64,000 nucleotides of DNA, taken from assembly GCA_039621445.1 (NCBI GenBank), contig CP154955.1:8978241-9042240 (forward strand). Direction: 5' to 3'. Below, in pieces: positions 13,475 to 39,392 of this stretch. The notes below the pieces were generated by a model. The model saw nothing but the letters and a program-made list of their open reading frames with translations, was not told the DNA's origin and ran no database searches. This stretch comes from Euglena gracilis. Taxonomy: Eukaryota > Euglenida > Euglenophyceae > Euglenales. The stretch's first letter is position 1. Every line of letters begins with the position of its first letter. The translations under genes were made by a program, and so were the position numbers.

Positions 13475-13899
13475 TTGGGGACAGGCATGGGGAAGTCTCG
13501 AAACCCAAAAATGTACAGCACGGCGACACCATACTGCACGCCAAGAAAAGCAAATGAGGTGGTTGGGGAGATAAATCATACACCCACAGAGATAAATCAG
13601 ATGAATAACTCAGAAGAATAAAAAAGAATATTGCCTCACTTCAAAAAAAGACGGACAAAACCATTCTTGTCCGCGTGATGTGCAGGAATGCCTTGTGCCA
13701 CCGATGCTGCCTGTGACGTGTTGGGTGATGATATATCTGAAAAAAATTGTATGCAAAACATTGTTTGCAAAACCGCCAACAAAAAAAAACGCCAACAAAC
13801 AAACAAACAGACTAATACACAAACACACACACACACAAACAACAACAAAATATAGAGGAAAACACGTGGCAAGCAGAGAAAACGAAAAGAATCCTGGCA

Positions 13900-15417
13900 A
13901 TGCCTGTGCGAAGGTTGGCGGCCACGGCAAGCAGCGCCCGGCGCTTCCGGGCAGTCACCACAGGCGCTACGTGGCGCTTCTTGGCCGGGGGCCTCTGCAC
14001 CTCCCGCCCCAACGTCCGGGGCCGGGAGATCGGCATGGGGGACTGGGAAGAGGATACACCACAGGGGGTTTGCCTGGCGCAGAAACCCGGTCATCACTAC
14101 GGTACGCATACGTATGCTAATTTTTTTTTTAACACAGGTGTTATACAAATAACTGTATGCAAATACACACGCACACACACATATACATACACACAAATAA
14201 CGATCCGGGGGGGGATCGGGTCCCACTTTCCGACTTTTTGGTCCTGCGGTGCCAGGGAGGGCAATGCGTTGTTCCAGGCAATTGTTCCGGGCATACATCT
14301 CTTCAAGGACCCCGGGGGGGGTTGCTGGGCTAGGGCTAGAAATTTGGGCTGGCTAGAAATTTGGGTTGGCTAGCCCGGCCCCCCCCCCCCCGGGGGGGGC
14401 TGGGGTCCAGCCCAAAATTTTTCGGCGCGAATTTTTTGAAAAACTGTGTTCAAAAGTGGCCAAAAATGGGGTTTGGGGGGCTTTTGGGGCATTTTTGGGG
14501 GGTTTCAGATGCATCATTTTTTCAAAACTGTGTTTTGCAGGTCATTTTTGGGCATTTTTCCGATTTCAGTCCAGCTCGCCCCGGTTCGGGTCCAGCCGGG
14601 GTCCACCGAAAAGGGGCTGGCTAGCTAGGGCTAGCAGCACCCCCCCCCCCCCCCCCCCCGGGGAGGGGGCTGCTGCGGCTGGGCTGGGCCCAAATCGGGG
14701 CTGGCTGCAGCCCCCCCCCCCCCCCCGGGGGGGTTCGCAAAACCTTAGAGAGATGTATGGTTCCGGGCAATTGTTGGCGGATTCGAGGAGAATGGGTGCT
14801 CAGGATTAGGTCAGGGGTTGGCGCCAAAAAATGAATGGATTCAGGGACCAAAGTAGGCCGGAAATTAGGTCCCTGTTTGGAAGAGTTTTGGGTCACATTT
14901 TGCCTTGAATTTGCCCAAAATCGGCCAAATTTCCGTCTAACTTGATACGAAATGGGGCCAAATTCCTATAAAGGGGAGCCTGACGGGAGACCAGTCGGAA
15001 CCACGAAGCTATCGCCAGAAATGACCCCGACTTTCCGGAAATTTCCAACTGACCTGCATCCCCCCCCCCCCCCCCCCCGGATCCAGTTACTTCCTCCCAC
15101 CGAGGGGCAGAATAAATGGAGGCTGCCATAAACAAATACATGTTTTTATATGTGCGTGTAAATGTATACATGTATACGGACAAATAGATTTCCAGATATA
15201 TGCATGTATATATACATATGAATATAGATAAGTGTGTGCATCTCTCCACAGACGCATCATCTACCTGTATATCTATGCACCTATCCATCTGTCCGGGAGA
15301 CCTTCAAAACAAGTCCGACATGATACCCCCCATCCACAATCACTGAGCTTACCGAACGCGGTGAACGAGGCAGTGTGGCCGGCCAACACCTTGTTGCTCA
15401 GGAGCAGGCTCCAACCT
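13900..15417 (-). CDS. Possible exons of an unrecognised gene
   Basis: Two minus-strand exon-like blocks lie between the derlin stop and the first NOL9-chain exon. The block ending at 15353 has an excellent donor (TTCG/GTAAGC) and reads WSLLLSNKVLAGHTASFTAF. The block starting at 14042 follows CTCTTCCCAG. Carried on in phase 1 it reads PHADLPAPDVGAGG; an alternative frame reads KKRHVAPVVTARKRRALLAV. The frame of the second block is undecided and no stop was fixed, so neither protein identity nor gene limits can be given. An inserted 468-bp transposon (14292-14759) separates the two blocks. Confidence 0.3.
14292..14759 (+). mobile_element. Non-autonomous element, family A copy 2 (core inverted)
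   Basis: 468 bp. Ends are the same as copy 1 (CATACATCTCTTCAAGG / CCTTAGAGAGATGTATG). Perfect 8-bp target duplication gttccggg at 14284-14291 and 14760-14767. Both outer arms run in the same orientation as in copy 1, but the ~180-bp core (about 14403-14610) is the reverse complement of the core at about 11590-11760. Confidence 0.9.
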
Positions 15418-15512
15418 CTCAAAGCCTACCACCCCTGCGTGCCAACACCACGCGCCGCCGACAAGGGGGCTTCAACACCACCCTCATGATACCATGTCCC
15501 CAACCAGGCCTC

Positions 15513-15932
15513 TTTTTACCCCCCCCCCTAGCCGTATGACCGGGTTCCTGCAACCTGTGACCGGGGGGGGGGGTGGTCATAACACCCCCATAACCTGCAA
15601 CCTGTGACCGGGGGGTGGTCATAGATGAGGGGGCGGTCGTAGAAGTGTGTGAAAACTGTCCCAAAATGGCAGATTTACCCCCCCCCAAAATGTCCCATTT
15701 TTCAAAAATCCGGCGCTTCGTGCCGGCAGGGGGGACCTTATTTTGGGGGGGTCCATTTCATGGATTTTTGCTCGGACCGGCCGGGGGGGGACTTATTTTG
15801 GGGGTTAAATTTTTCGCAACCTGCAACCTGTGACCGGGGGGGGGGTGGTCATAACACCCCCATGACCTGCAACCTGTGACCGGGGGGTGGTCATAAATGA
15901 GGGGTGGTCGTACGACTAGGGGGGGGGGTACC
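15513..15932 (+). mobile_element. Repeat element with CCCCCTAG(C/T)CGTA inverted ends
   Basis: Left TACCCCCCCCCTAGCCGTAT is matched inverted by GTACGACTAGGGGGGGGGTA on the right. Inside, a module with CCTGCAACCTGTGACCGGGG and GGTGGTCATAACACCCCC occurs twice (15555-15645 and 15815-15910). No target duplication was identified. Confidence 0.5.
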
Positions 15933-15989
15933 AAGTCCGGGGGATGGAGGTGGGTGTGCACTAACACTGCCTGGGCTTGGATGTCAGGG

Positions 15990-16240
15990 AAGGTCGGGGG
16001 GTTTGGACCCCCCTCCAGTCCAGCAGGGGGGGGGGGGGGAACCCGCCCCCACCTAAACAGTGGTGCGGTCAGGGTGACCGATTTTCGGCCCGGCACAAAG
16101 AACACAAAGCGCCGAAAATGTTTGACCCCCCAATTCCCATTTTGGGCACTTCTTGGTCAGAAATGCAAGCAATTTTCGGCGCAAAGCGCCGGAAGGAAAA
16201 AATCGACCTTTTGGGGGGCCCCGGGCACCCCCCCCCCTAG
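15990..16240 (+). repeat. Copy of the TAAACAGTGGYGCGGTC dispersed repeat
   Basis: Shares CCACCTAAACAGTGGTGCGG, GGGTGACCGATTTTCGG and TTTTCGGCGCAAAGCGCCGG with the copy at 45.1 kb. No clear ends. Confidence 0.5.
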
Positions 16241-17466
16241 TTGCACTAAAGCTTCTCGTCGGTTTATGGCCAGCACTAACTTCGCTCCTGGCCCAGTTTG
16301 CTGTGTGGTGAGTGGCCAGGGACCCCTTACACCGGGTTGGGGAGGGCTGGACCCCCTCCGGTCCAGGGGTATTAAAAGTCGAGAAACACATTCTTTGATG
16401 CTTTGGTGGATGCGCGATGGTCGAATGATTTCATCACATAGGGGGGTGGCTTGCACCCCGGAAAATGAACTGCACAGGGGGGAGGGGGAAGATCCGGGGT
16501 CCCCGACTGCATACCGAAATCCCCCCGACACGCACATATGTTTGCCAATGCCCCGATCATTTGGAGGGTCATGGTTCATCCTCTGACCCATGCTTACAAG
16601 TATGTATGTGTTGTGTATGTATGCAAATTCTATTTAGCTGAGCACATACGTCGAGCTTTTGGGAACTTTTCCCAAGAAAACGGGAGCTGTCTTGGAGTTT
16701 GACTGTGGGTGTGTGGGGGGGTCTCGTGGGTGGCATTGATGTAGGAATTGGGGAGCGGGGGTAGTGGAGCCGCCACCTCCCCCAAGGTTTTTTTTGCCCC
16801 CAAAATTTTCTGGCCCAAAATTGCGTTTTTGTCCCCCCCGAGAATTTTTAGCCCGCTCGCTGTCCTACAGCATTCTCAATTTAAATCCGCTTTAAGGAAC
16901 TTCGCTTTCATTGTGAACTCAACAATTCTGAGACGTTAAGTCGTCACTGTCTCGCTGCCCTTCCGGCAGCACAAAAAGGCATCAAATGCTTAATAACATT
17001 CTTTTATTTCATGTTTCTTTTCTCTGAGACGTTTTTCAGCTTCTTTCCTAAACGTTTCCCCGTCGCAAGGTTTTAGGGGGTCAACCCACTACCGTGAGGC
17101 CGTTCGGATGGCATATCTGAACACATTCGCCTCCCACTTTCCTGGGGCTGTACGGGAATCCCGAAACCCCCTGGATGGTGGGGGAGGGTCGACCCCCCCC
17201 CCTCGCCAGGCCTTCCCGTAGCGCCCTGCTCTTTCTCCTTCCCCCCATTTAACCATGACCAGGCACGGGGGCCCATCTATCCGTCCACCAAGGCTCCACC
17301 AGTCCAGCAGGGGGGACACCCCCAAACTATACCCCGTACACTGTCTCTATATCGATCCTGGTACGGCGGACGGGAGACAAAACCACCACAGGGAGACAGA
17401 AGAAATGCAGCGGTGTGGAAACGCCGTGCAACGCCGTGCGGTGTGTGTGTGTGCCGCCGCCAACCA

Positions 17467-24665
<7,199 letters not shown>

Positions 24666-24957
24666 TGAAAGCGGGGGCTCTGCAGGGGGCCTCCCTCACA
24701 TCATTGGGCTGGACTGCCAGAGGGGAGGGGGAAAACACCACTTGACCAGGTTTTGGTTAGGCGCCGGTGGGCTCCTTGGGGATACTCACATTTCCGAGCA
24801 AATTTTGGATCAAATTATTTTGGCACGAAAGTTAAATGAACGCAATATCATACCTTCAGCGGGTGGTTCCCACTCAGTCCTGCCCGCACTTGGTGAGCCA
24901 ATCATGACGGGTCACACAATTGTCCCAAAACGTGCAAGCTGTGTGCACAACCAACAG

Positions 24958-24993
<36 letters not shown>

Positions 24994-25051
24994 CTGTATA
25001 TATATCTATATATCTATATCTATATCTATATCTATCTATCTATCTATTCTA

Positions 25052-25122
<71 letters not shown>

Positions 25123-26066
25123 ATATATTATATAAATATTATTATATTATATTATATATATTATATATATTATATATATATATATTTTAAAACGTTGGAC
25201 ATCTTGCAACCATCCACTGTTATGAGGGATGGGAGGACCTGTCCACTTCGGGAATCACACTGGGTCCAGAAATCAAACATTCAGAACTAGGGCAGGGGTA
25301 AAAAGGGAAAATGCACCATAAATGTGTAGGGCACAGACCACAACCTCCCATCAGACCCAAACAAAAGACAAATTCTCTGTATTCCAAATGCGTAGGGGAA
25401 ATTGCACAAAAAAAGGGGGGGAAACCTAATTTCTAAAATAACCTAATTTTTCTTGTTCCACCAATTCCACCAACTTTTCAACAGCGATTCACATGCTTGT
25501 AAAAATGGGACGAGAAATTATATATCCAAAGCTGTCTATCACGAAGGGGCTAATGCACACCTTGAACCTCGACCCACCGCCCAAAGAATAAGGATTTCAT
25601 CTCAGAATCCATTTGGAGGAGGTTCAGAGAGCAATTGCAGGAAACTTCACCAGCACATGTTGGGGTTGTTCTGCCAATTTTCGATTTACAGTTTTTTTTG
25701 CATGGTTCACCATTGGAATTTGTTTGAACACAAAATATCGCTTGTCTGCGATGCATCTCCTTTCAGTGGCAAAAATAAAGCAATGGTGATCTTCCTGCCC
25801 CCTTCTCGGCTCGGCACGGCAATGCAATGGCGAACGGTGCCTTGCAAATCGAGGAAGCCCGTACGGTGTGGCTTCGCCGCCAGCTTGCGTCAGCCCGGGC
25901 ACACCAGAACGGTTGACCCAGACCAGACCCAGAGTCTGCTGGCTGAGCCCACTCACTCATTCCGCTCCGTGGCCGCCGGACAGGCCCAAGCTTCTCTTTG
26001 CCAACCCTGGGGGGGATGGGGGTGCCTTGTGTTATATATATATATATATATATAATATATATGTAT
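24666..26066. other. Derlin upstream region
   Basis: Contains the TA/TATC microsatellite at 24961-25192, then mixed-composition DNA. A GC-richer block at 25800-26030 has open minus-strand frames (GLSQQTLGLVWVNRSGVPGL) but no convincing exon borders. Promoter elements were not identified. Confidence 0.4.
24961..25192 (+). repeat. (TA)n-(TATC)n-(TA)n microsatellite
   Basis: A TA run, then a long TATC tetranucleotide run (about 25020-25120), then TA/TATAT again. It lies just upstream of the derlin start codon. Confidence 0.9.
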
Positions 26067-26074
26067 ATATGTAT

Positions 26075-27806
26075 GGCAGCTCCCCACTTAATGGCCCCCC
26101 TCCGGGGGGGGGCATTAAGTGGGGAGTAGGGGGGGGGGTCGTGTGGTGTGACCCGCGCCCGTTTTTGCGTGTCTCGCAGGGAATTCCCCTGCCCCGCGAT
26201 GCCGTCCTCCCACCTCACGCTCATCGAGCTGAACCGCCTCCTGGCGGACGAGGACAGGTTGGCCGCCGCCATGCTGCGGTACGGCCTGGTGGACCCCCCG
26301 CCGCCCACCTGCGCGGCCTGCGGCCGCGGTCCGGTGGCCCCGACGGTCGTCTACCGCCTGCGCACCGGCGGCGTGCTGCGCAGTCCGTTGTACCGCCCAG
26401 GGTTTCCAGTGGGGAAAAACCCTGCCACCCCGCTGTCGCTGGTGCCGCCATCGCCACCCGGCGCACGCGGACTACGGTCCACTCGCGGGCACCCGCCTGG
26501 ACGTGGCCACCGTGGCCCGCCTCCTGCACTGCTTCGCGCACGACCACAGCGCGCGCTACACGGGTGCTCACCGGCGTCGGTGAGAACACCGTCGCGCTGT
26601 TCTTCGCACGGTGCCGCAACTGCGTGGGCCGGATGCTGGACCCGGACCGCGTCCTGGGCGGCCCTGGGGCCGAGCTCGAGCTGGACGAAACCGAGATCGG
26701 CCGGCCCGGGGGGTCTCTCGGGTCTCTCGAGGCCCTCCGGCGGTCGCCGGGCCAAGGGCACCGTGGGCCGCGCCGCGCGGGTGCGCAGCGACGTGACCGG
26801 AGTCATGGACCGGGCCACCTCGGAGCTATGGCTGCAGGTGTTCGAGAAGCAGGCCCTGGCCCAGGGTCGGGTGTCCGTCGTGGGATGCACGGATGCAGTG
26901 CAATGCCCTGCGCTGCGATGCAAACTCACACCCGGGCCCTGCCTGCCGGTCCGCTGTGGCAGCGCCGCTTCGGGCCGCCGAACGCGGCCGAGGCCGCCAA
27001 CACGTTCGCGCATTGCGCCCCGGCCAGGGTCTGCTGGGGGTGCCGGCCCTGTCGCTCCGGGCAGCATTGTGTACACGGACCGGGCGGCCGCGTACAGCGC
27101 GGCGGCGGCGGCCCGGGGGTGCCACCACCACACGGTGAATCACCAGGTCGGCCAGTTCATGAGGCAGGACCACTTCTTGGGCCGGCCCCGGTTCGTGGGC
27201 ACCCAGGGCATCGACGGGACGTGGTCGCTGCTGCGCGCCTGGCTGCGCCGCCACGGGAGCCCCACCGCCGAGGTGCTGCCGGCGTACATTGCCCAGGGTC
27301 CGGGGATTGCACGAGAACTGGCCGGGCCGCCCGGCCCCTGCTGGCCGACGAATTCGTCTGGCGCCGGAACCTGCGGGGTGCGGACGCGTTCTTCGCCCTG
27401 CTGCGGGCGATATCGGAGGGCCACTGGCAGTGAGTGCGCGGGGGCCGGCGGCGCGGGGGAAGAGGGCGGAACCGAATGTTACGCGGGCCTGCACATTCCT
27501 GAATCCTCCCGGCTCCCCCTGGGGGAGCAGTGCTGGCACTGCGGCACACGCGCAGCCCCGGCGTCCTGTATAGACGACGGCGATGCCCCCCGCCACGAAC
27601 CCCCAGGAGCTGCTCCCGGGGGCGTGGCGCCCGATGAAGCGGGTGGCACCAACGCATGCCGATGTGAGTCGCAACCCAACGCTTCCCTGCCGTGCGGCCG
27701 GCGAACGGACAGCATCGGGCGCGGGTCACACCACACGCCCCCCCCCCCTCCTCCCCACTTAATGGCCCCCCCCCCCCGGAGGGGGGCCATTAAGCGGGGA
27801 GCTGCC
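26075..27806 (+). mobile_element. Merlin/IS1016-like DNA transposon, full length
   Basis: The element is bounded by GGCAGCTCCCC..GGGGAGCTGCC ends. The terminal inverted repeats run about 90 bp (26075-26165 and 27713-27806), and both include CTTAATGGCCCC and GGTGTGACCCGCGCCCG. It is flanked on both sides by the identical 8-bp sequence atatgtat (26067-26074 and 27807-27814), a target-site duplication. Merlin elements typically make 8-9-bp duplications, have GG-starting ends and carry an ISXO2/IS1016-type DDE transposase, as seen here. It lies inside a TA-rich microsatellite between the derlin and RWDD2 genes. Confidence 0.85.
26199..27433 (+). CDS. ISXO2/IS1016-type transposase (frame-interrupted)
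   Basis: It starts at ATG 26199 (MPSSHLTLIELNRLLADE). A zinc-ribbon follows, with CAACG near 26310 and CRWCRHRH near 26430, then RLDVATVARLLHCFAHDHSA. The catalytic core reads LDETEIG (Asp at 26684-26686), VYTDRAAAY (Asp at 27078-27080), HHHTVNHQVGQFM, GTQGIDGTWSLL (27213-27215) and finally EFVWRRNLRGADAFFALL before TGA at 27431-27433. These follow the order of ISXO2-domain transposases. The motifs fall in all three plus frames, so the gene either has small introns or has suffered frameshifts. The third catalytic position, usually Glu in IEG.W, is Asp here. This is the only protein gene found on the plus strand. Confidence 0.75.
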
Positions 27807-28095
27807 ATATGTATATATGTGTATATATGTATATATGTGTATATATGTATATATGTGTATATATGTGTATATATATTATACATATGTATATATGTATATA
27901 TAAAATATATATACATATATATGTATATATATGTATATATGTGTATATATGTGTATATATATTATACATATGTATATATGTATATATAAAATATATATAC
28001 ATATATATGTATACATATGTATATATATGTATGTATGTATGAATATATGTATGTATGTATATATGTATATATGTATATGTATGTATGTATATATG
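27807..28095 (+). repeat. TATG/TA microsatellite
   Basis: ATATATGT-type repeat directly right of the Merlin-like element. A short TA/TATG tract also precedes it at 26033-26074, so the element inserted into this repeat. Confidence 0.9.
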
Positions 28096-28692
28096 GGGTG
28101 CCTGCCCATGGCAAGGCAACCCCCCTCTCCGGGGGGGGGGGTCGGGACCCCGGTGCCTGCCGACCACCCAATTTTCCCTTGACAATGACCCTGGCCCCGG
28201 TGCCTTCGGCGCCAGGGGGTGTGCTCTACCCACCCCAAAACCTGACCCTATGCCTTACCCCTGCCCATGTAAGTCCCTCAGGGGGGTGCGACTTTTCTTA
28301 AAAAGAAGCCCGGAGGGACCTGCTTGGCGCAGAAACGCAGTAATCGCCCAGAGGTGCATCAGAATGGAAAAGAAGCGCTGGGCGGCCGGCGGACGAAGAC
28401 ATTCTGCACAGCGGGACGCAAAGGGACGCCTCCCATACCTTCCCGATCTTCCTCCGGGCATCACCGTGGGACGTTCATTGCGGCGTCATCAGCCATCATT
28501 TCATCAGCCACGACAAACCCCCCTCAGGCATGCTTCCGGGGCCTTTCACCGTGGGCAAGCACCTATGGTCATCCCGAGTCCTAGACCCACTCACGTCCAG
28601 TCACACCCAGTCATTTCACAGGGGCATGACCGTCGGCACACCGCATCGGGACACGCCTGCCGCCACCCGGCGCGTCGCACCGCCACCCGCCG

Positions 28693-35977
<7,285 letters not shown>

Positions 35978-38559
35978 CTTTCTTGCCAAAACGGGTGTTT
36001 TTGCGCTGTGGGGGCGACCCAATTTTTTTTTAAGAAAATAAAACACCCATTTGGCTGTTAGCACAAACTGCTGAATGAATCTTAACGGGGGTATTTCTCC
36101 ATGACTGGCGTTCGGTAGAATGAAGCCTGGCCTCCATCTCCAGAAGCTGCCGCTGTAGACAATCAGCTCCAGGGAATCGGCTCCAAAGCAAGTGCCTATG
36201 GTCAAGCCCCAAGCATTTGGCCAATTAAAACCACTTTAGGCCCTTAAATACAAGCGGGGTTCAAAAAACATAGATCTTCTGATTGATCCTTGATTGATGG
36301 GGTTCAAAAATCTTGTTTTTGGAACCAAATCTGTGCTATAAATTTTACAAACCTTCCATTACTCAGTGATGCACATCTTGATGGCGTATGAAAAATTTTC
36401 ATTAACTTTCGATAAAAACAAGCTTAACAAATAATTGTTCCTGAACACATGAAATTCTAGACGCCAATCCCTCAAAAAAACCATTTTTAAAGAAATTCAA
36501 TGGCACTTACATCAAAACTTGCATTCTGTGAACTCTTTTATTTTTGTGTCAGAGAAGCTTTTCAAAGCCAAGAGAATGGAATCCCAACTGTACCACACAA
36601 CACAGGCATTCACTCCCTGAGTGTAGAGATCTGGCATGCAGTCACTATGGCCAAGCCATACTTGCAGGCTGCACAGAGGCCATAGCATCACCATCACGCA
36701 CCCCTGCCTTGAATACTATGTTGTGAACGACACGGAAAACCGTGCTGGTGTCCATCAAAATATGCAACGAAGGAAAAAAAAAGCCCCCCTTGACCCAAAA
36801 TTTTGTCATAATTATTGAACCGCGTTTGGCCGTCAGCCCAAAGAGCAATAAAGAGCAATGTGCTCAAAAGCCATGACTTCCTGTGCACCTGATCCGTCGA
36901 CAAAAATGCTTTCCAGTCTCTGGGGGAGGTGGTACTAAATTTTTCGAGGCATTGCATCGCTCCCATCAAAGCCAGACGGGCTCTTACACGATGGCCACCT
37001 GTTTCTTGGGGGGTTGGGGGTGGAGGGGTCAGGGTCAGCGCAACTTTCGACAGATTGTTGTGTCCAGGGACCTCCATTTCCCATTTGAATTCTCTGGTCG
37101 GCCCTAATTGGCAAACCAGTTGTCTGTAGGTGGGGAGATGCCAAAACAAAATGATGATATATCACGACCATGCAATTGAGTTGAATTTTTTTTTCATTGC
37201 AGACTTAGCTTCTGCCTGCAAATTTTGACCCAAGTCCTGGCTGATTCCTTCACCACGCCAAATCGTGTCGATTGGGTTTTGGCCTCCTTATCCCACTGTG
37301 CAGATCCTTGATTTCGGGGGGGGGATACCAAAGGGGCAAAAAATCCCTTTCCAGAAACAATGCTTTCGGCCAAATGCTGTTGCGCAACGGCAAATAAAAC
37401 CGTACCTGCTGGACTCACTCACTTAGTCACACTTCTTCGCATTCAAAATGGTTCCAATAATAATAATAACTAATAATAAATCGAACGAAAAAGTCGAAAA
37501 ACTTTCACAAATGGGCGATGATTCAACACGCCAGACTGCAGAGGGTAGCAGCTGGAGAGTGTGAACCTTAACTCTTGGTCGTTTTTTTTCCCCCCCAGCC
37601 GATTATCAACCCCCAAAAGACACCACGCCTGACCAAATCCAGGTCCTGAAGACCCAATCTTTGATTTGAGCTTCATTTCAACAATGTGGAAATGGAGGAC
37701 TTTAGGAGCGGCAAGCATAATTACACTCAACCCTGTTGGGATCAACCCCTCCAGGAGAGGGAGGGAATCAGCTTCAGCTGTTGGAAACCCACTCAGTTCA
37801 ATTCGTAGCCAGCCCAAAGGATGGGCCATGTTCTTTCCGAGGGTTTCGGCAACTTTGGGGTGGTGTCTTCCCCCCAAAAATAACACCCACGTGCCTTGTG
37901 GGGGCACAGGGCTTTCCCACAGGGGTCAAAACGAATCCGTCTGTGACGGCGACATCCTGGTCAAAGAGGGGTCCCGGGTATCCTTTTTTCGGACGTTTCA
38001 GTCATTCTGACCATTTTTGGGTATCTTTGACTGATTTCAGCCAACTTGGGATTTTTTTTTGGCAAATCTACCTACCCTTGCCGTTTTATGTTGTCTACAA
38101 GTGGTTGACTGTGGCCAAAAATGGGGAAAAACAGCCAAATGTGTATAAGCAGCAAGAAGAACCAAGCAAGAAGCAGCAAATCTTTTCAAAAAAAGTCGAA
38201 AAAAGCAAAAAGCAGCAAATATTTTTTACCAGAATTGCAAAAAATGGCTATAACACGATGTTTTGCCTTGTATCATCGACGGGGCGTGCCCATCACCCAC
38301 AGAAGCCTTGGAGCTTAGCGGATTGGACAAAAGACGGAGTCAGTGGACAAGACACGTGGTTGGCTGACAAAATGCTCAGACGCCCTCGTCGGAATCTCCA
38401 CCTTCGGGTGCTGAACTGAAAATGATAATCAGCCGTGAATGGCCCTGATCGCCTCATCGGCCGGTTGGCCATACAGTCGGACAAAAAAGACGGAACCAAA
38501 AATGATGGAAGACCATCCAATTGTTCCATCATATATTCCGTGTCTATCATATATGTGTC

Positions 38560-38731
38560 TAAAGATGCTAAAAATAGCACCTTTTTCAAAATTTTCGGCG
38601 CCTTCGGCGCCAAAAAAAGATATACCCACCAGCCCACCCCTCCCCCCGGGGGTGAGGGGAGTCCAAGGGACCCACCCACCCTACCCCCCCCCCCCCCCGG
38701 GGGAGGGGGTCCAAGGCTAAAAAAACCCCTG
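38560..38731 (+). mobile_element. Family C element, left end lost
   Basis: The core AAAATAGCACCTTTTTCAAA, the TTTTCGGCGCCTTCGGCGCC hairpin and the right end GGCTAAAAAAACCCCTG are present. The left terminal repeat is missing or eroded. Confidence 0.65.
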
Positions 38732-39149
38732 CCATAAATCATATCCTTCCAAACTGTTCCAAATAAAATATTTTTCGCACTTCTTTGAACTTTGCATTTT
38801 GCATTTTTTTTCTTCATTTTCAATCTTCTTTGTATTGCATATTTTGATGTGCCTTGTAGCATATTCTCCCACCCCCTCCCGACACTGGCGGTAATGGACG
38901 GAGGGTGGCGCCTTTGACCTTCACAATGCTTGCACATTTCTGGTGCAGTTTCGCCCATTTAGTTCCAAGGTTGGCCTGGCATATTCCCCCTGCGATATGC
39001 TATTTGCGATATGCTATTTATAACAATGGATTTACCAAATACGTAGATCCCTGCCTTGTTTTTTTTTTAATTTTGGTTCTTTATGAGAATCTGTTTTTCG
39101 GAATGATTCAAAATAAAAACTCAGTGTGATCCACGACATTCGATGGTGG

Positions 39150-39392
39150 TCAACGCGACAATGCCACAACGCCAGGTAGCCTTCTGAATCCAACAGTAAA
39201 GCCGATTTGACAGCGCAAGGCAGCAGCGAACAACAGCAAATATGGAGCGCATCCGAGGGCATCCTCCAGGGGACTCAGCAGAGCTGCATATATGACGGGG
39301 TGGGTGAATAAAACAGAGAGAAAGCGTACGCCAGGGGACAGGGTACAGCTCACGGCGCGGCACACGAGCAGCTCGTGCACCAAAGGAGCCAT
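39150..39392 (-). CDS. Short hydrophobic ORF, status uncertain
   Basis: An 80-codon minus-strand ORF begins ATG with MAPLVHELLVCRAVSC and carries two hydrophobic stretches (VRFLSVLFTHPVIYAALL and APYLLLFAAAL). It may be a small membrane protein or a first exon (a GTACGC donor follows SPG). There is no recognised family, and its base composition is closer to exons than to the flanking DNA. It could also be chance. Confidence 0.22.
   Translation of the reverse strand: MAPLVHELLVCRAVSCTLSPGVRFLSVLFTHPVIYAALLSPLEDALGCAPYLLLFAAALRCQIGFTVGFRRLPGVVALSR

Noticed and set aside
25868-27433. 521-codon plus ORF as one continuous protein
   Set aside because: The transposase motifs alternate between frames. 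Only parts of this ORF belong to the transposase, and its first ~110 codons lie outside the element.
27790-28233. Tyr/Ile-rich ORFs at 27.8-28.2 kb and 24.9-25.1 kb
   Set aside because: Translations of TA/TATG/TATC microsatellites.
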